Source: Acidobacteriota bacterium (GTDB lineage Bacteria > Acidobacteriota > Terriglobia > Terriglobales > Acidobacteriaceae). Taken from it: a DNA stretch of 63,734 nucleotides. Below the pieces are notes generated by a model that saw only the letters and a list, made by a program, of their open reading frames with translations, did no database searches and was not told the DNA's origin. The stretch covers positions 1 to 63,734 of the forward strand of contig JAKATU010000089.1 in NCBI GenBank assembly GCA_021818585.1, read 5' to 3'. How positions within the stretch are numbered: position 1 is the first letter of the stretch; each line of letters starts with the position of its first letter. The translations under genes and the position numbers were made by a program. Below are positions 55,410 to 63,734 of the stretch, one piece after another.

Positions 55410-56447
55410 CTAAACCTTCGGCTCCAGACCATCCAGAATCCCAAGGAACTCCGCATCCAGTTGCCGGTTCTTCGCAATCGCATCCGCAAGCGGAATGTCC
55501 TCAATATGCGTGCCATGCAGCACCACAAGACGGCCAAACTTCTTCTGGTGCACCAGGTCAATCGCCGCCAGCCCGTAACGGGTCGAGAGCATGCGATCGT
55601 ACGCCGTAGGCGTACCGCCGCGCTGCGTATGTCCAAGGTTCACCGAGCGGGTCTCGTAGCCCGTCTTCTTCTCGATCTCGTCCGCTAGAATCGCGCCGAT
55701 GCCGCTCAACCGCGCATGGCCAAACGAGTCCACCTTCGATCCATGCGTCGCCTGCGCTCCGGAATCCGGCAGCTTCGCACCCTCGGCAACCACCACGATT
55801 CCATACTTCTTACCATGGTCGTGGTTGTACTTGAGCAGCTTGCAAACGTGGTCCAGGTCAATTTCCTTCTCCGGCACCAGGATCACGTGCGCGCCGCCCG
55901 CAACACCCGAGGTCAAAGCAATCCAGCCCGCATCGCGGCCCATCACCTCGCATACAATCACGCGATTGTGCGCCTCGGCCGTTGTATGCAGCCGGTCAAT
56001 CGCCTCGGTCGCAATCGAAACCGCCGTGTCAAAACCAAAGCAGGCGTCCGTGCCGTTCAAATCGTTGTCAATCGTCTTCGGAACGCCCACGCCCGGCACA
56101 CCCGCCTGGATCAGCGCATTCGTAACCGACTGTGTATCGTCGCCGCCAATCGCAATCAGCGCATCCAGATTCTGCGCCTTCAGGTTGGCAACGCACTTCT
56201 CAATGCCGCCCTCAATCTTGCGCACATTCGTCCGCGAAGTCCGCAGGATCGTGCCGCCAAGGTGCAGAATCCCGTCCACCTTCTCCAGCGTCAACGGAAC
56301 TGTGTTGTTATCCAGCACGCCGCGCCATCCCTCGATGAATCCAATAAATTCGTCACCGTACTGCCGAATTCCCTTCGTCACTGCGGCTGCAATCACCGCG
56401 TTCAATCCGGGGCAGTCGCCTCCACCTGTCAAAATACCAACGCGCAT
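55410..56447 (-). CDS. pfp: 6-phosphofructokinase, probably PPi-dependent
   Basis: The 345-residue protein phosphorylates fructose-6-phosphate. VGILTGGGDCPGLNAVIAA, VPKTIDNDLNGTD and EVMGRDAGWIAL are family blocks. The residues that set the phosphoryl donor are D104 (GGDDT) and K124 (VPKTIDND); ATP-dependent enzymes usually have Gly at both, while PPi-dependent ones have Asp and Lys. This favours PPi use, which would make the step reversible and save ATP. GGAGAGAAAAC precedes the ATG at 56447; the long open extension upstream has no family similarity. Confidence 0.9.
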   Translation of the reverse strand: MRVGILTGGGDCPGLNAVIAAAVTKGIRQYGDEFIGFIEGWRGVLDNNTVPLTLEKVDGILHLGGTILRTSRTNVRKIEGGIEKCVANLKAQNLDALIAIGGDDTQSVTNALIQAGVPGVGVPKTIDNDLNGTDACFGFDTAVSIATEAIDRLHTTAEAHNRVIVCEVMGRDAGWIALTSGVAGGAHVILVPEKEIDLDHVCKLLKYNHDHGKKYGIVVVAEGAKLPDSGAQATHGSKVDSFGHARLSGIGAILADEIEKKTGYETRSVNLGHTQRGGTPTAYDRMLSTRYGLAAIDLVHQKKFGRLVVLHGTHIEDIPLADAIAKNRQLDAEFLGILDGLEPKV

Positions 56448-56621
56448 CGCTTGTTTTCTCTCCTGGTTTTGTGGGTCTTCTTCTGGCTGGAACCATCCAG
56501 TGACTGTCCGATAGTTCGCCCACTGAAAATCATAGTGCATCCGCCCCTCAATCGCAGAATCGGGATCTCCGCCGCTGCCTGTAGACTGAGGGTATAAATC
56601 AAAATCCCTCAGGAGCAAGAG

Positions 56622-56834
56622 ATGTCCGAAACAAAAATTTCTATCCGCCCTAACGGTCCGCTGCGCGTCGAAGGTCCCGTCAAACTGGTCGACTCCAACG
56701 GCAATGAGTGGAACGTTGCCGACAAGCCGGCGTTCTCCCTCTGTCGCTGCGGCCACTCGGCCAACAAGCCCTTCTGCGACGGAGCGCACAAAGAGTTCGG
56801 ATTCCAGGACGACGCCAAGGCGCCCCAGCAGTAA
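56622..56834 (+). CDS. CDGSH iron-sulfur domain protein
   Basis: The 70-residue protein has LCRCGHSANKPFCDGAH, the CDGSH motif with three Cys and one His that bind a redox-active 2Fe-2S cluster. An N-terminal strand region IRPNGPLRVEGPVKLVDSNG precedes it. Bacterial CDGSH proteins take part in electron transfer or iron-sulfur homeostasis. CAGGAGCAAGAG lies before the ATG. It is divergent from the phosphofructokinase gene across 174 bp. Confidence 0.92.
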   Translation: MSETKISIRPNGPLRVEGPVKLVDSNGNEWNVADKPAFSLCRCGHSANKPFCDGAHKEFGFQDDAKAPQQ

Positions 56835-56952
56835 GCCCAAACCACCCGGATCAAAGGCTCCTGCCCGGAACCCGCAAACTACGCATGCACCCAGGCAGGA
56901 GCCCTTTCACTTTTGCCAATTTCAACCGAATCTTCCGCCCACCCCATCAACC

Positions 56953-57774
56953 CTAGGGCACAGAGAAGCTCAACCCCGCCTGCGCCGCCGCCTTCTGTGT
57001 AGCCGCCAGGTTGATCGCACTCAAAGGAATCTCCACATCCTTGCCGCTCGCCGCCTCATCCAGATCAATCAGCATCTGCGGCGTCAACGCATAATTCCGC
57101 ACCTTGCGCCGCGTCCCGTTCTTCATCACAATCACCACCACCGGCTCCTTGCTCTGGATCACATTCGGCACCCTCGAAGGACTTTGCGAATCCTGCTCAG
57201 GACGATAAGACGGACGATTCCCCGAAGGCGCAGCCGCATACGATTCCGAAGGACCGGCAGGCGTTGGACGCGAAACGTCCATCATCGACCTTGCACTCGA
57301 ACCCGTTCCATTCACCGCTCCACTAACCGCGTTTGAACCCGTATCGGCACTCTGATACACCGGGTAAGGCGCCCCGTAGCCTTCCACCGCTCCATACTCC
57401 GGCTGATAATCGCGCCGGCTCTGATACCGCCGCGCTGGCTCAACGGATTGCTGTCCATCCTCGGGCGTCTGTGTCTGCACTAAAACCGGCTGCTCCTGCG
57501 GGTAAAACGGCGCAACCACCCCAGGTGTCGGAGAAATACTCTGCCCGGGCCCAATCACCATAAATCCTGGCATACTGACCATCTGTCCCGGTGTTGAAAC
57601 CATCTGCCCAGGGGTGGATACCATCTGACCGGGCGTCGACACAAACTGGTCCGCAACCGGCGCACGATTCTGTTTCGACTGTTGAGCAGAGTCCTGCGCA
57701 CACAACCACGGAGCCGCAGCAATAGCAGCCAACCAACCGACGCACATCAGTAAATACCGCTTGCGCATGGCCAT
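56953..57774 (-). CDS. Secreted protein with VSTPGQM repeats
   Basis: The 273-residue product has a signal peptide (MRKRYLLMCVGWLAAIAAAP, cleavage near LCAQD). Residues 45-72 carry three perfect VSTPGQM heptads and one variant VSMPGFM. The middle is Pro/Gln/Tyr-rich; the C-terminal 70 residues (KEPVVVIVMKNGTRRKVRNY, then LTPQMLIDLDEAASGKDVEI) look like a small folded domain, and IPLSAINLAATQKAA resembles a helix. GAGGGACGGC precedes the ATG at 57774. The family is not recognised. Confidence 0.7.
   Translation of the reverse strand: MAMRKRYLLMCVGWLAAIAAAPWLCAQDSAQQSKQNRAPVADQFVSTPGQMVSTPGQMVSTPGQMVSMPGFMVIGPGQSISPTPGVVAPFYPQEQPVLVQTQTPEDGQQSVEPARRYQSRRDYQPEYGAVEGYGAPYPVYQSADTGSNAVSGAVNGTGSSARSMMDVSRPTPAGPSESYAAAPSGNRPSYRPEQDSQSPSRVPNVIQSKEPVVVIVMKNGTRRKVRNYALTPQMLIDLDEAASGKDVEIPLSAINLAATQKAAAQAGLSFSVP
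57559..57642 (-). repeat. In-frame heptad repeat coding VSTPGQM
   Basis: Four 21-bp units code VSTPGQM, VSTPGQM, VSTPGQM and VSMPGFM. Their codons differ at many third positions, so the peptide repeat is old and maintained rather than a fresh DNA duplication. Confidence 0.8.
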
Positions 57775-57929
57775 GCCGTCCCTCTTCAGTAGGATGCCGC
57801 CACCACCCCTGGCGGCTCCCAAACATCTAAACCAACGTCTCCGGAACTACGTCCTACTATTTATGACGGAGCAACACGCCCTGAAGACGCTCCATCGCCG
57901 GAGGTAGCTCATCTCCGGCGATCACGGCC

Positions 57930-59486
57930 TTAGTCCTGTCCCGTCGTCGCGGCAGACTCCGCCTGCAATTCACGCTGCACCTTGCTATGCTTCGTCGAGT
58001 ACCCGAAGTAGATCAGCAGACCGATAATCAGCCACACGATCACCACTTCCCAGGTCAGCAGCGGCAGGTTAAACATAAGATAGAACGCGCTCCCAACGCC
58101 AAGAATCGGCACCAGCGGAACCAGCGGCGTCTTGAATGGTCGCTCCAGCTCAGGCATGCGCACGCGCATCACCCACACGCCCGCTGACACAATCGCAAAC
58201 GCCAGCAACGTACCCATGTTCACCAGTTCGCTCAACTTGTCAATCGGCAGCAGCGCAGGCAAAAACGCCACAATCGTGCCCACTACCATGTTCGAAATCC
58301 ACGGCGTCCGGAACTTCGGATGAATATCAGAAGCCCACTTCGGCAGCAGTCCATCCCGGCTCATCGAGAAGAACACACGCGACTGTCCAAGCAACATCAC
58401 CAGCATCACCGTGCCCAGGCCGAATATTGCCCCAATCTTCACCAGCAGGCTGCCCCACGCCACACCCGTCGCGTCAATGCCAACCGCCACTGGAGCGGCA
58501 ACATTCAGCTTGTGATAATCCACCAGCGCCGTCAGCACCAGCGAAACAGCAATGTACAGAATAGTGCAGATCACCAGCGAACCCAGAATCCCAATCGGCA
58601 TATCCCGCTGCGGATTCCGCGCCTCCTGCGCCGCCGTCGATACCGCGTCGAATCCGATGTACGCAAAGAACACCGACGAAGCGCCGGCAATGATGCCCTG
58701 AAGCCCGAAATGTCCATGACCTTCCGCCTTCGGAATAAACGGATGCCAGTTCTCCTTCATCAGGTGCGGATGATGCATCAAAAAGCCGATCCCCAACACC
58801 AGGAACACCGCAATTACGCCCAGCTTCACAAACACAATCGCTGAATTCAGATTCGCCGATTCCTTGATGCCGGCCACCAGCACCGCGGTCACCGCCAGAA
58901 TCGCCACAAACGCGATCATGTCAAAGATGCCTTCTACATGCGGCAGGCCTGCCGTCGGAGTCCCCGGCGCGAGCGCAGAAGCCGCAATCCACTGACCGTG
59001 GATGAAGTACAGCGTATTCCCCCACGTCGTAGTCCATCGCGCCATTGCAGGAGAGGGCGTGAGTCCCACCTGCTCCAGAAAACTCATCACATATCCGGCC
59101 CAGCCGGAGGCCACCGTAGCCGCCCCAAACCCGTACTCCAGCACAAGATCCCAGCCAATGATCCACGCCACCAGTTCGCCCAGCGTAGCGTATCCATACG
59201 TGTAAGCCGATCCCGCAATCGGAATGACCGACGCAAACTCCGCGTAGCACAATCCCGCAAACGCGCACGTAACGCCGGCCACAATAAAGCTCAGCGCGAC
59301 CGCGGGACCCGCATAAAGCGCCGCCGCCTGCCCCGTAAGCACAAAGATGCCCGCGCCTACAATCGCGCCAATTCCCAGCGTGATCAAATTCACTGGTCCA
59401 AGAGACCGCTTCAGCGTATGCTCGCCCTCTTCTACCGCCTCATTCTTCAGTGCCGAAAATGGTTTTACGGCAAATAGCTTCGCCAT
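57930..59486 (-). CDS. APC-family cationic amino-acid permease
   Basis: The 518-residue permease has 12-14 predicted helices. GPVNLITLGIGAIVGAGIFV (helix 1), CYAEFASVIPIAGSAYTYGY and FFAYIGFDAVSTAAQEARNP are the CAT-subfamily blocks of amino-acid/polyamine transporters. Its N-terminal LKRSLGPVNL also fits. It would import amino acids with protons. It lies 25 bp after a second APC permease on the same strand, so the two are probably one operon. Confidence 0.9.
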   Translation of the reverse strand: MAKLFAVKPFSALKNEAVEEGEHTLKRSLGPVNLITLGIGAIVGAGIFVLTGQAAALYAGPAVALSFIVAGVTCAFAGLCYAEFASVIPIAGSAYTYGYATLGELVAWIIGWDLVLEYGFGAATVASGWAGYVMSFLEQVGLTPSPAMARWTTTWGNTLYFIHGQWIAASALAPGTPTAGLPHVEGIFDMIAFVAILAVTAVLVAGIKESANLNSAIVFVKLGVIAVFLVLGIGFLMHHPHLMKENWHPFIPKAEGHGHFGLQGIIAGASSVFFAYIGFDAVSTAAQEARNPQRDMPIGILGSLVICTILYIAVSLVLTALVDYHKLNVAAPVAVGIDATGVAWGSLLVKIGAIFGLGTVMLVMLLGQSRVFFSMSRDGLLPKWASDIHPKFRTPWISNMVVGTIVAFLPALLPIDKLSELVNMGTLLAFAIVSAGVWVMRVRMPELERPFKTPLVPLVPILGVGSAFYLMFNLPLLTWEVVIVWLIIGLLIYFGYSTKHSKVQRELQAESAATTGQD

Positions 59487-59511
59487 TGTATGGCTGTCCT
59501 CCAGAGAATTC

Positions 59512-61113
59512 TTATGTTGCGGCTACCTTACCCGCCTTGCGAGACCAGATGGCATAAACAGGAAGGCCGAGCAGCACAATCACAATGCCGGGCCATGTGT
59601 ACTGCGGTTTGTAGCGCAATAATACGACACAAATCCAGGCAGCCATCACGATATAAAGCGCAGGGAGCACCGGATAGCCTAACGCTTTATACGGTCTTTG
59701 TGCATCTGGTCTTTTCTTCCGCAGCACAAAAAGGCTCCCAATCGTCAATATGTAAAAAATCAGCTCCGTGCAGATGATGTAGTCCAGCAACTGGCTGTAA
59801 CTGCCGGAAATGCAAAGCAGGCAAGTCCACACGCCCTGAATCAGCAGCGCGATCACCGGCGTCTTGTAGCGCGGATTCAGCTTGCCCGCAGCCTTGAAGA
59901 AGAGCCCGTCCCGGCTCATCGCGTAGTACACTCGCGGCCCCGCCAGCGTCAGCCCGTTCGCGCATCCAAATGTCGAAATCAAAATCGACCCCGCCATCAG
60001 GTAAGCGCCCGCATTCGAGAAAATCTGCTGCAGCGCCGCCGTCGCCACCCGGTCATCCGGCGCATATTGAATTCCCCGCGCCACCAGCGTCGCCCCATGC
60101 GGATCACCATGCAGCGGAAGCGCAAACAGGTACACAAAATTCGCCAGAATATACAGCCCCAGCACCACGCCCGTCCCCAGCACCAGCGACAAAGGCAGAT
60201 TCCGCTTCGGATTCTTCACCTCGCCAGCCGTATACGTCACGTTGTTCCACGCATCGGCAGAAAAAAGCGACCCCGTCTGTACCACCGCCAATATCGTCAG
60301 CAGGCCCACCATCGTCACCGGACCGCCCACGCCCACCTGCAGCGGATGCAACGTATGCCATCCTGCTCCGGCCCAGAAGTTGTGAAAGTTCTGCCCAAAA
60401 TTCGCCGCCATCGCCACGGCCTTGCGCCCAAACAGCACGCCCAGCACCACCAGCCCCAGCAACGCCGCCGTCTTCGCCGTCGTAAAAACGTTCTGGATCA
60501 GCGAACCCAGCTTCAGCCCGAACAGGTTCACCACCGTCAGCACGGCAATCATCACCAGTCCCACGAGGTTCGCTGTATTCACGCCAATGTCCATGTTCCC
60601 CAGCACCATCGGCCCCACATGCAGCGCCGGAACATGCCCGATATGCCAAAGCCAGTGCGTGCTCGAAATCGTCGGGAAAAACACACCCAGAAACTTCCCG
60701 AACGCCACCGCCACCGCCGCAATCGTCCCCGTCTGGATCACCAGAAACAGCGTCCACCCAAATAAAAATCCCGGCAGCGGACCAAGCGCCTCACGCAGAT
60801 ACACATACTGCCCGCCCGCGTCCGGCATCATCGCCGCCAGTTCGCCGTAACTCAGCGCGCCAATCATCGTCATTGCCGCCGTAACCAGCCACGCGGCAAT
60901 CAGCAGCGCCGGCGATCCCACATCCCGGCTAATCTCCGCCGGAACCAGGAAGATTCCCGACCCGATCATCGAACCCACTACAATCGCCGTCGCGCTGAAC
61001 CAGCCCAGGCTCGCCACCATCTGCGTCGAACCAGGCCGGGGGATCTCCTTTGTTTCCACCGTATCTTTCAAGCGAATTCCCTTTATCCCAGACTGCTTGC
61101 TACCCGAGAACAC
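59512..61113 (-). CDS. APC-family amino-acid permease, LAT-like
   Basis: The 533-residue permease has about 12 helices. SATAIVVGSMIGSGIFLVPA, GELAAMMPDAGGQYVYLREA and LFSADAWNNVTYTAGEVKNP are the conserved blocks of the L-type (LAT) branch of APC transporters. The start is uncertain: the GTG at 61113 overlaps the thiE end by 14 bp, and no good ATG exists before helix 1 (the first is at about residue 32). It lies upstream of the other APC permease. Confidence 0.85.
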   Translation of the reverse strand: MFSGSKQSGIKGIRLKDTVETKEIPRPGSTQMVASLGWFSATAIVVGSMIGSGIFLVPAEISRDVGSPALLIAAWLVTAAMTMIGALSYGELAAMMPDAGGQYVYLREALGPLPGFLFGWTLFLVIQTGTIAAVAVAFGKFLGVFFPTISSTHWLWHIGHVPALHVGPMVLGNMDIGVNTANLVGLVMIAVLTVVNLFGLKLGSLIQNVFTTAKTAALLGLVVLGVLFGRKAVAMAANFGQNFHNFWAGAGWHTLHPLQVGVGGPVTMVGLLTILAVVQTGSLFSADAWNNVTYTAGEVKNPKRNLPLSLVLGTGVVLGLYILANFVYLFALPLHGDPHGATLVARGIQYAPDDRVATAALQQIFSNAGAYLMAGSILISTFGCANGLTLAGPRVYYAMSRDGLFFKAAGKLNPRYKTPVIALLIQGVWTCLLCISGSYSQLLDYIICTELIFYILTIGSLFVLRKKRPDAQRPYKALGYPVLPALYIVMAAWICVVLLRYKPQYTWPGIVIVLLGLPVYAIWSRKAGKVAAT

Positions 61114-61756
61114 TCAAAAACTCCAAAACTCTCTGCCCTGACTCCAACGGCTCCACGGCCCTTCCGAATACGGCGGAAAGCACCGCAACACAGTCCGCTC
61201 CGGCTCCCACGACCGTCTTCGCATTCCCCGGATCAATCCCGCCAATCGCAACCAGCGGACGTCCCGTCAGCCGCCGCGCCACGCGAACCCCCTCCAGCCC
61301 AACCACCGGGTCAGGATTCGCCTTGCTCATCGTCGCAAAAACAGGACCAATGGCAATGTAGTCCACTGGAGCCTTGTCGGCCACCGCCAACTGCTCCCGA
61401 TTGTGCGTGGAAACCCCCAGCACACGGCCCGGCCCAAGAATTCGCCGGGCCTCCGCCGGCACCATATCCCCTTGCCCCACATGCGCGCCGTCAAATCCAG
61501 CCCGCTCGACCAGGTCCACCCGGTCATTCAAAATCAGCGTCGGATCAGGCCCCGCACCATCCCGTATCCAGCGCGCATCTTCCAATACCTGCGCATCGGT
61601 CCCGGCCTTATTCCGGTACTGCAGAATCGTTATCCCCGCATCCACCACACGCCGCACCAGCCGCAGCAACTCCCCGCGCCGCACCCCGGGGTCGGAAGAT
61701 AAAATTCCAGCGTCAAGAATTGGATACAAAGTGGGAAACACCTTCCGCGAACTCAT
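61100..61756 (-). CDS. thiE: Thiamine-phosphate synthase
   Basis: The 218-residue TIM-barrel enzyme couples the pyrimidine and thiazole precursors to thiamine phosphate. ITILQYRNKAGTD, LILNDRVDLVERAGFDGAHV, GQGD, GVSTHNREQ, YIAIGPVFATMSKANPDP and VAIGGIDPGN are family blocks. No other thiamine gene is near. It overlaps the downstream permease by 14 bp. Confidence 0.94.
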   Translation of the reverse strand: MSSRKVFPTLYPILDAGILSSDPGVRRGELLRLVRRVVDAGITILQYRNKAGTDAQVLEDARWIRDGAGPDPTLILNDRVDLVERAGFDGAHVGQGDMVPAEARRILGPGRVLGVSTHNREQLAVADKAPVDYIAIGPVFATMSKANPDPVVGLEGVRVARRLTGRPLVAIGGIDPGNAKTVVGAGADCVAVLSAVFGRAVEPLESGQRVLEFLSVLG

Positions 61757-61780
61757 CCCAAGAGTGTAAGCGCAAGCTCA

Positions 61781-61823
61781 TAAGGAAGAAACCGGGAATC
61801 GCACAGGCGCGCAATTCCCGGTT
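61781..61823 (-). terminator. Terminator of the zinc-ribbon gene
   Basis: On the minus strand AACCGGGAAT and ATTCCCGGTT form a perfect 10-bp stem with a 14-nt GC-rich loop, followed by TTTCTTCCTTA, 46 nt after the stop of the gene at 61870. Confidence 0.8.
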
Positions 61824-61869
61824 CATAAAACTCAAAATGGTGATATGTTTCCTGCCGTAGCAAGCTCAG

Positions 61870-62082
61870 CTAGTTAAATGGCTCGCTCGGCATCGGCCCG
61901 GAATGGATCGCATGCGCCTTGCAATCATGGCATGCTTCCAGAATCGCTCGCTCACGCGCGTTCATATACGTGCCAAGCGGCTTCCGGCAATCCGGACAAA
62001 GTAACAGGGTGGTTGTTTTCACAAGGTATAGCGCGGTTTTTTCTACCGGAACCGCGTGGGTCGTCTCGACGGTGTACCGCAT
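61870..62082 (-). CDS. Small zinc-ribbon-like protein
   Basis: The 70-residue protein has two CX2C knuckles, CPDC and CHDC, separated by about 25 residues, which can bind one zinc ion. The N-terminus VETTHAVPVEKTALYLVKTT may form beta strands and the C-terminus is His-rich (CKAHAIHSGP). It is divergent from the GEDEF regulator across 245 bp and has its own terminator. The family is not recognised. Confidence 0.7.
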   Translation of the reverse strand: MRYTVETTHAVPVEKTALYLVKTTTLLLCPDCRKPLGTYMNARERAILEACHDCKAHAIHSGPMPSEPFN

Positions 62083-62327
62083 AGGACTCGCTCCTCTCCT
62101 CTGGAGATTTGCGCCTGGGGGCCCGCAACACTTGACTGCCTGTGCTCGGAGGAACTTGTCAGTCTGCCATTCGCAGATGCCAGGAACTCATCCAGCCTGC
62201 TGAGGTGGGTTACTTCATTCAGATGTGCCCCTCGCTCCGCTGGTTGGCCCACCCTGCTTCAGATTTTTTTAACCCTCAATGAAGACTCTAAAGTTACCGC
62301 CGATAAGAGCTAATAATGGAGAATCTC

Positions 62328-63335
62328 ATGTCCACACCCGTATTTCCTCTACCACACGTCCTGGTCGCCACCAGCGCCCCCGAGACGGGCAGCCAGATGG
62401 TCGCGCTCCTCGACGAGTGGCGTTATCCCCATGTACTGGTAGAAGATGGTGTCTCCGCCCTGCGTTACCTCACTCATCCGCAGCCACCCGCCATCGCCCT
62501 CATCGACAGCGACCTCCAGTCACTCTCCGGCCTTCAGGTTGTTCACTCCGTCCGTCAGCGCTACCAGCAAAGCCAGACCTGGCTCATGCTCATGGGCAAC
62601 GAAGCCAGCACGGGTGGCATCCAGATGGCCGCCGAAGCAGGCGCCGACGATTTCGTCCTCAAGCCCGTCGTTCCCTCCGATCTGCGCGTCCGCCTCCGCG
62701 TCGCCGAGCGCGTACAGGTACTCACCCAGCGCGTCCGCGCGGAAAGCGAAGCCGCCCGCTTCCACGCGACCCACGACTCCCTCACCGGCCTGCTCTCCCG
62801 AGAAACCATCCTCAAAGACCTATTCCGGGAAACCGACCGCGTCGGCCGCATGAACTCGCCTCTCGCCTACCTCCTCGTTGACCTCGACTCGTTCTCCCTC
62901 ATCAACCTCAACTACGGCTACTCCGTCGGCGACCAGATCCTCAAAGAACTCGGCCAGCGCCTTCGCCGACACCTCCGCACTTACGACCTGGCCGGGCGCT
63001 ACGGCGAAGACGAATTCCTCATCGGGCTACCCGGCTGCTCTGCCGACAACCAGCTCCCCATCGCGGAACGCATGAGAAAAGCTGTCCTCGAACGCCCCTT
63101 CGACATCGGCAAGGACCGCGTTCTCATCTCCGCCAGCATCGGCGTCGCCCAAAGCTTCGGACGATCTCCCCTCGTCGTCATGCGCGACGCGGAACGCGCA
63201 CTCACACAGGCCAAAAAGGAAGGCCGCAACTGCATTCGCGTCGCCGCCACTCCCGAAGGCGCCGAATCCCGCCCGGCAGACAGCAGCCCCATCATGCTCC
63301 GCCTCTCAGAACCGGAAAACGGCAAACCCAACTAG
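62328..63335 (+). CDS. Response regulator with GEDEF (GGDEF-like) domain
   Basis: The 335-residue protein has a receiver domain (likely phosphoacceptor D60 in ALIDSD, K112 in FVLKPV) and a C-terminal GGDEF domain. The active-site loop reads GRYGEDEF (226-230 GEDEF) in place of GGDEF. An inhibitory-site RXXD, R217-T-Y-D220, sits exactly five residues before it. It would make or bind cyclic di-GMP on phosphorylation. The ATG at 62328 has GGAGA 5 nt upstream; an in-frame ATG at 62316 lacks one. No kinase gene is adjacent. Confidence 0.88.
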   Translation: MSTPVFPLPHVLVATSAPETGSQMVALLDEWRYPHVLVEDGVSALRYLTHPQPPAIALIDSDLQSLSGLQVVHSVRQRYQQSQTWLMLMGNEASTGGIQMAAEAGADDFVLKPVVPSDLRVRLRVAERVQVLTQRVRAESEAARFHATHDSLTGLLSRETILKDLFRETDRVGRMNSPLAYLLVDLDSFSLINLNYGYSVGDQILKELGQRLRRHLRTYDLAGRYGEDEFLIGLPGCSADNQLPIAERMRKAVLERPFDIGKDRVLISASIGVAQSFGRSPLVVMRDAERALTQAKKEGRNCIRVAATPEGAESRPADSSPIMLRLSEPENGKPN

Positions 63336-63375
63336 CGCCTGCTCACATTACTGGCTCTTCCACAGCAAAAAGCCC

Positions 63376-63408
63376 ACGCTCCGAAACCATCCCGGAGCGT
63401 AGGTTTTT
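63376..63408. terminator. Bidirectional terminator between convergent genes
   Basis: ACGCTCCG / CGGAGCGT (8 bp, 9-nt loop) is followed by AGGTTTTT on the plus strand and is preceded by AAAAA, so it can act on both strands. It separates the regulator gene from the partial gene at the right edge. Confidence 0.82.
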
Positions 63409-63428
63409 CACTCCTTCAACTCAGCTTC

Positions 63429-63734
63429 CTACTGGTCGTCGCCCTTGGCCTTGTACGGATTCGGCTGCCTCATCGCCGCCTGATACGCCTTCTCAAGCTG
63501 CGCCGGCACAGGCTTGTTACCCATCGCCTGCTTCCACAAAATCACGTTCAATATCGCAGGATTCGCCTTGTCCTCGTGCTGGAAGTCCATCTTCATCGAG
63601 GCCTGCGCCCCATACGAGTGCTTCGTGTTCGCCGTGTAGATCAGTCCGTTCTTCTCATTCCGGTAATCCGCGTTGTACGGCGGCTGGTCGCCCTTGCCCG
63701 TAAACTCCTTTTCCATTACAGGTGCAAAGGCGTC
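63429..63734 (-). CDS. C-terminal part of an unknown protein, perhaps phosphoesterase family (partial at right edge)
   Basis: The minus-strand frame is open to the right edge without a stop: six more codons (DAFAPV) precede the first in-window ATG at 63716. So the visible 101 codons are most likely the end of a larger protein. ASMKMDFQHEDKANPAILNV and ILWKQAMGNKPVP loosely resemble the C-terminal ends of secreted alkaline-phosphatase-like phosphoesterases recalled from this phylum, but no catalytic part is in view. Confidence 0.6.
   Translation of the reverse strand, partial: DAFAPVMEKEFTGKGDQPPYNADYRNEKNGLIYTANTKHSYGAQASMKMDFQHEDKANPAILNVILWKQAMGNKPVPAQLEKAYQAAMRQPNPYKAKGDDQ

Noticed and set aside
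59698..60765. 355-codon plus-strand open frame opposite the LAT-like permease
   Set aside because: Highly basic antisense product; the opposite strand has clear transporter helices and motifs.

Overview
The window looks like a piece of a GC-rich chromosome from the Acidobacteriota, most likely Acidobacteriaceae (class Terriglobia). This is inferred from recalled family features, not from a search: the division and cell wall (dcw) gene order with no murB or ddl, the secreted Tyr/Trp/Gly-repeat proteins, the secreted GH3 enzyme and the general gene style. Genes are dense, many frames overlap by ATGA or GTGA, and no tRNA, rRNA, CRISPR array or prophage was seen.

Layout. 1-2.6 kb: the end of an IS630-type transposase, then a radical SAM gene and a HpnI/GT21-like glycosyltransferase that converge and overlap. 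2.9-14.8 kb: a secreted beta-propeller protein, a GDP-mannose block (manA, manC, phosphomannomutase), pgi, a BON plus glycine-zipper envelope protein, a membrane-anchored parvulin chaperone and malQ. 14.9-21 kb: a small lipoprotein, rbfA-nrnA, a GT39 glycosyltransferase, a tandem GNAT protein, and a YtxH plus DUF948-like pair. 21-24.8 kb: ylxP, a secreted GH3 glycosidase and a channel-like protein with a TrkA domain and a non-canonical filter.

24.9-45.6 kb is the dcw cluster on the minus strand. In transcription order it is mraZ, rsmH, ftsL, a PASTA-type class B PBP, murE, murF, mraY, murD, ftsW, murG, murC, ftsQ, ftsA, ftsZ. Two things stand out. First, murG and murC are separated by 2.8 kb holding three plus-strand genes for secreted low-complexity proteins; two are paralogs that share their 5' leader, signal peptide and terminator stem. 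Second, a tiny His/Arg-rich secreted protein starts inside the ftsZ stop codon (ATGA). A triple GTGGN repeat with 5-nt spacers upstream of mraZ is a good candidate MraZ operator.

45.8-63.7 kb: a DUF2127 membrane protein, an SRPBCC protein, a large secreted TPR protein overlapping dgt, a 440-bp gene-free stretch holding an IS481-type transposase relic and a hairpin repeat, a run of HTH protein, acetyltransferase, pepP, accB and accC, a phosphofructokinase with PPi-type residues, a CDGSH protein, a VSTPGQM-repeat secreted protein, two APC permeases, thiE, a zinc-ribbon protein, a GEDEF response regulator, and a partial gene at the right edge.

Together the genes cover sugar-phosphate supply (pgi, phosphofructokinase, GDP-mannose, malQ), peptidoglycan precursor synthesis and septation, fatty-acid initiation (accBC), and an unusually rich set of secreted repeat proteins. 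The strongest candidates for undescribed biology are the secreted-protein cassette inside dcw with its conserved leader RNA and the ftsZ-coupled basic peptide.
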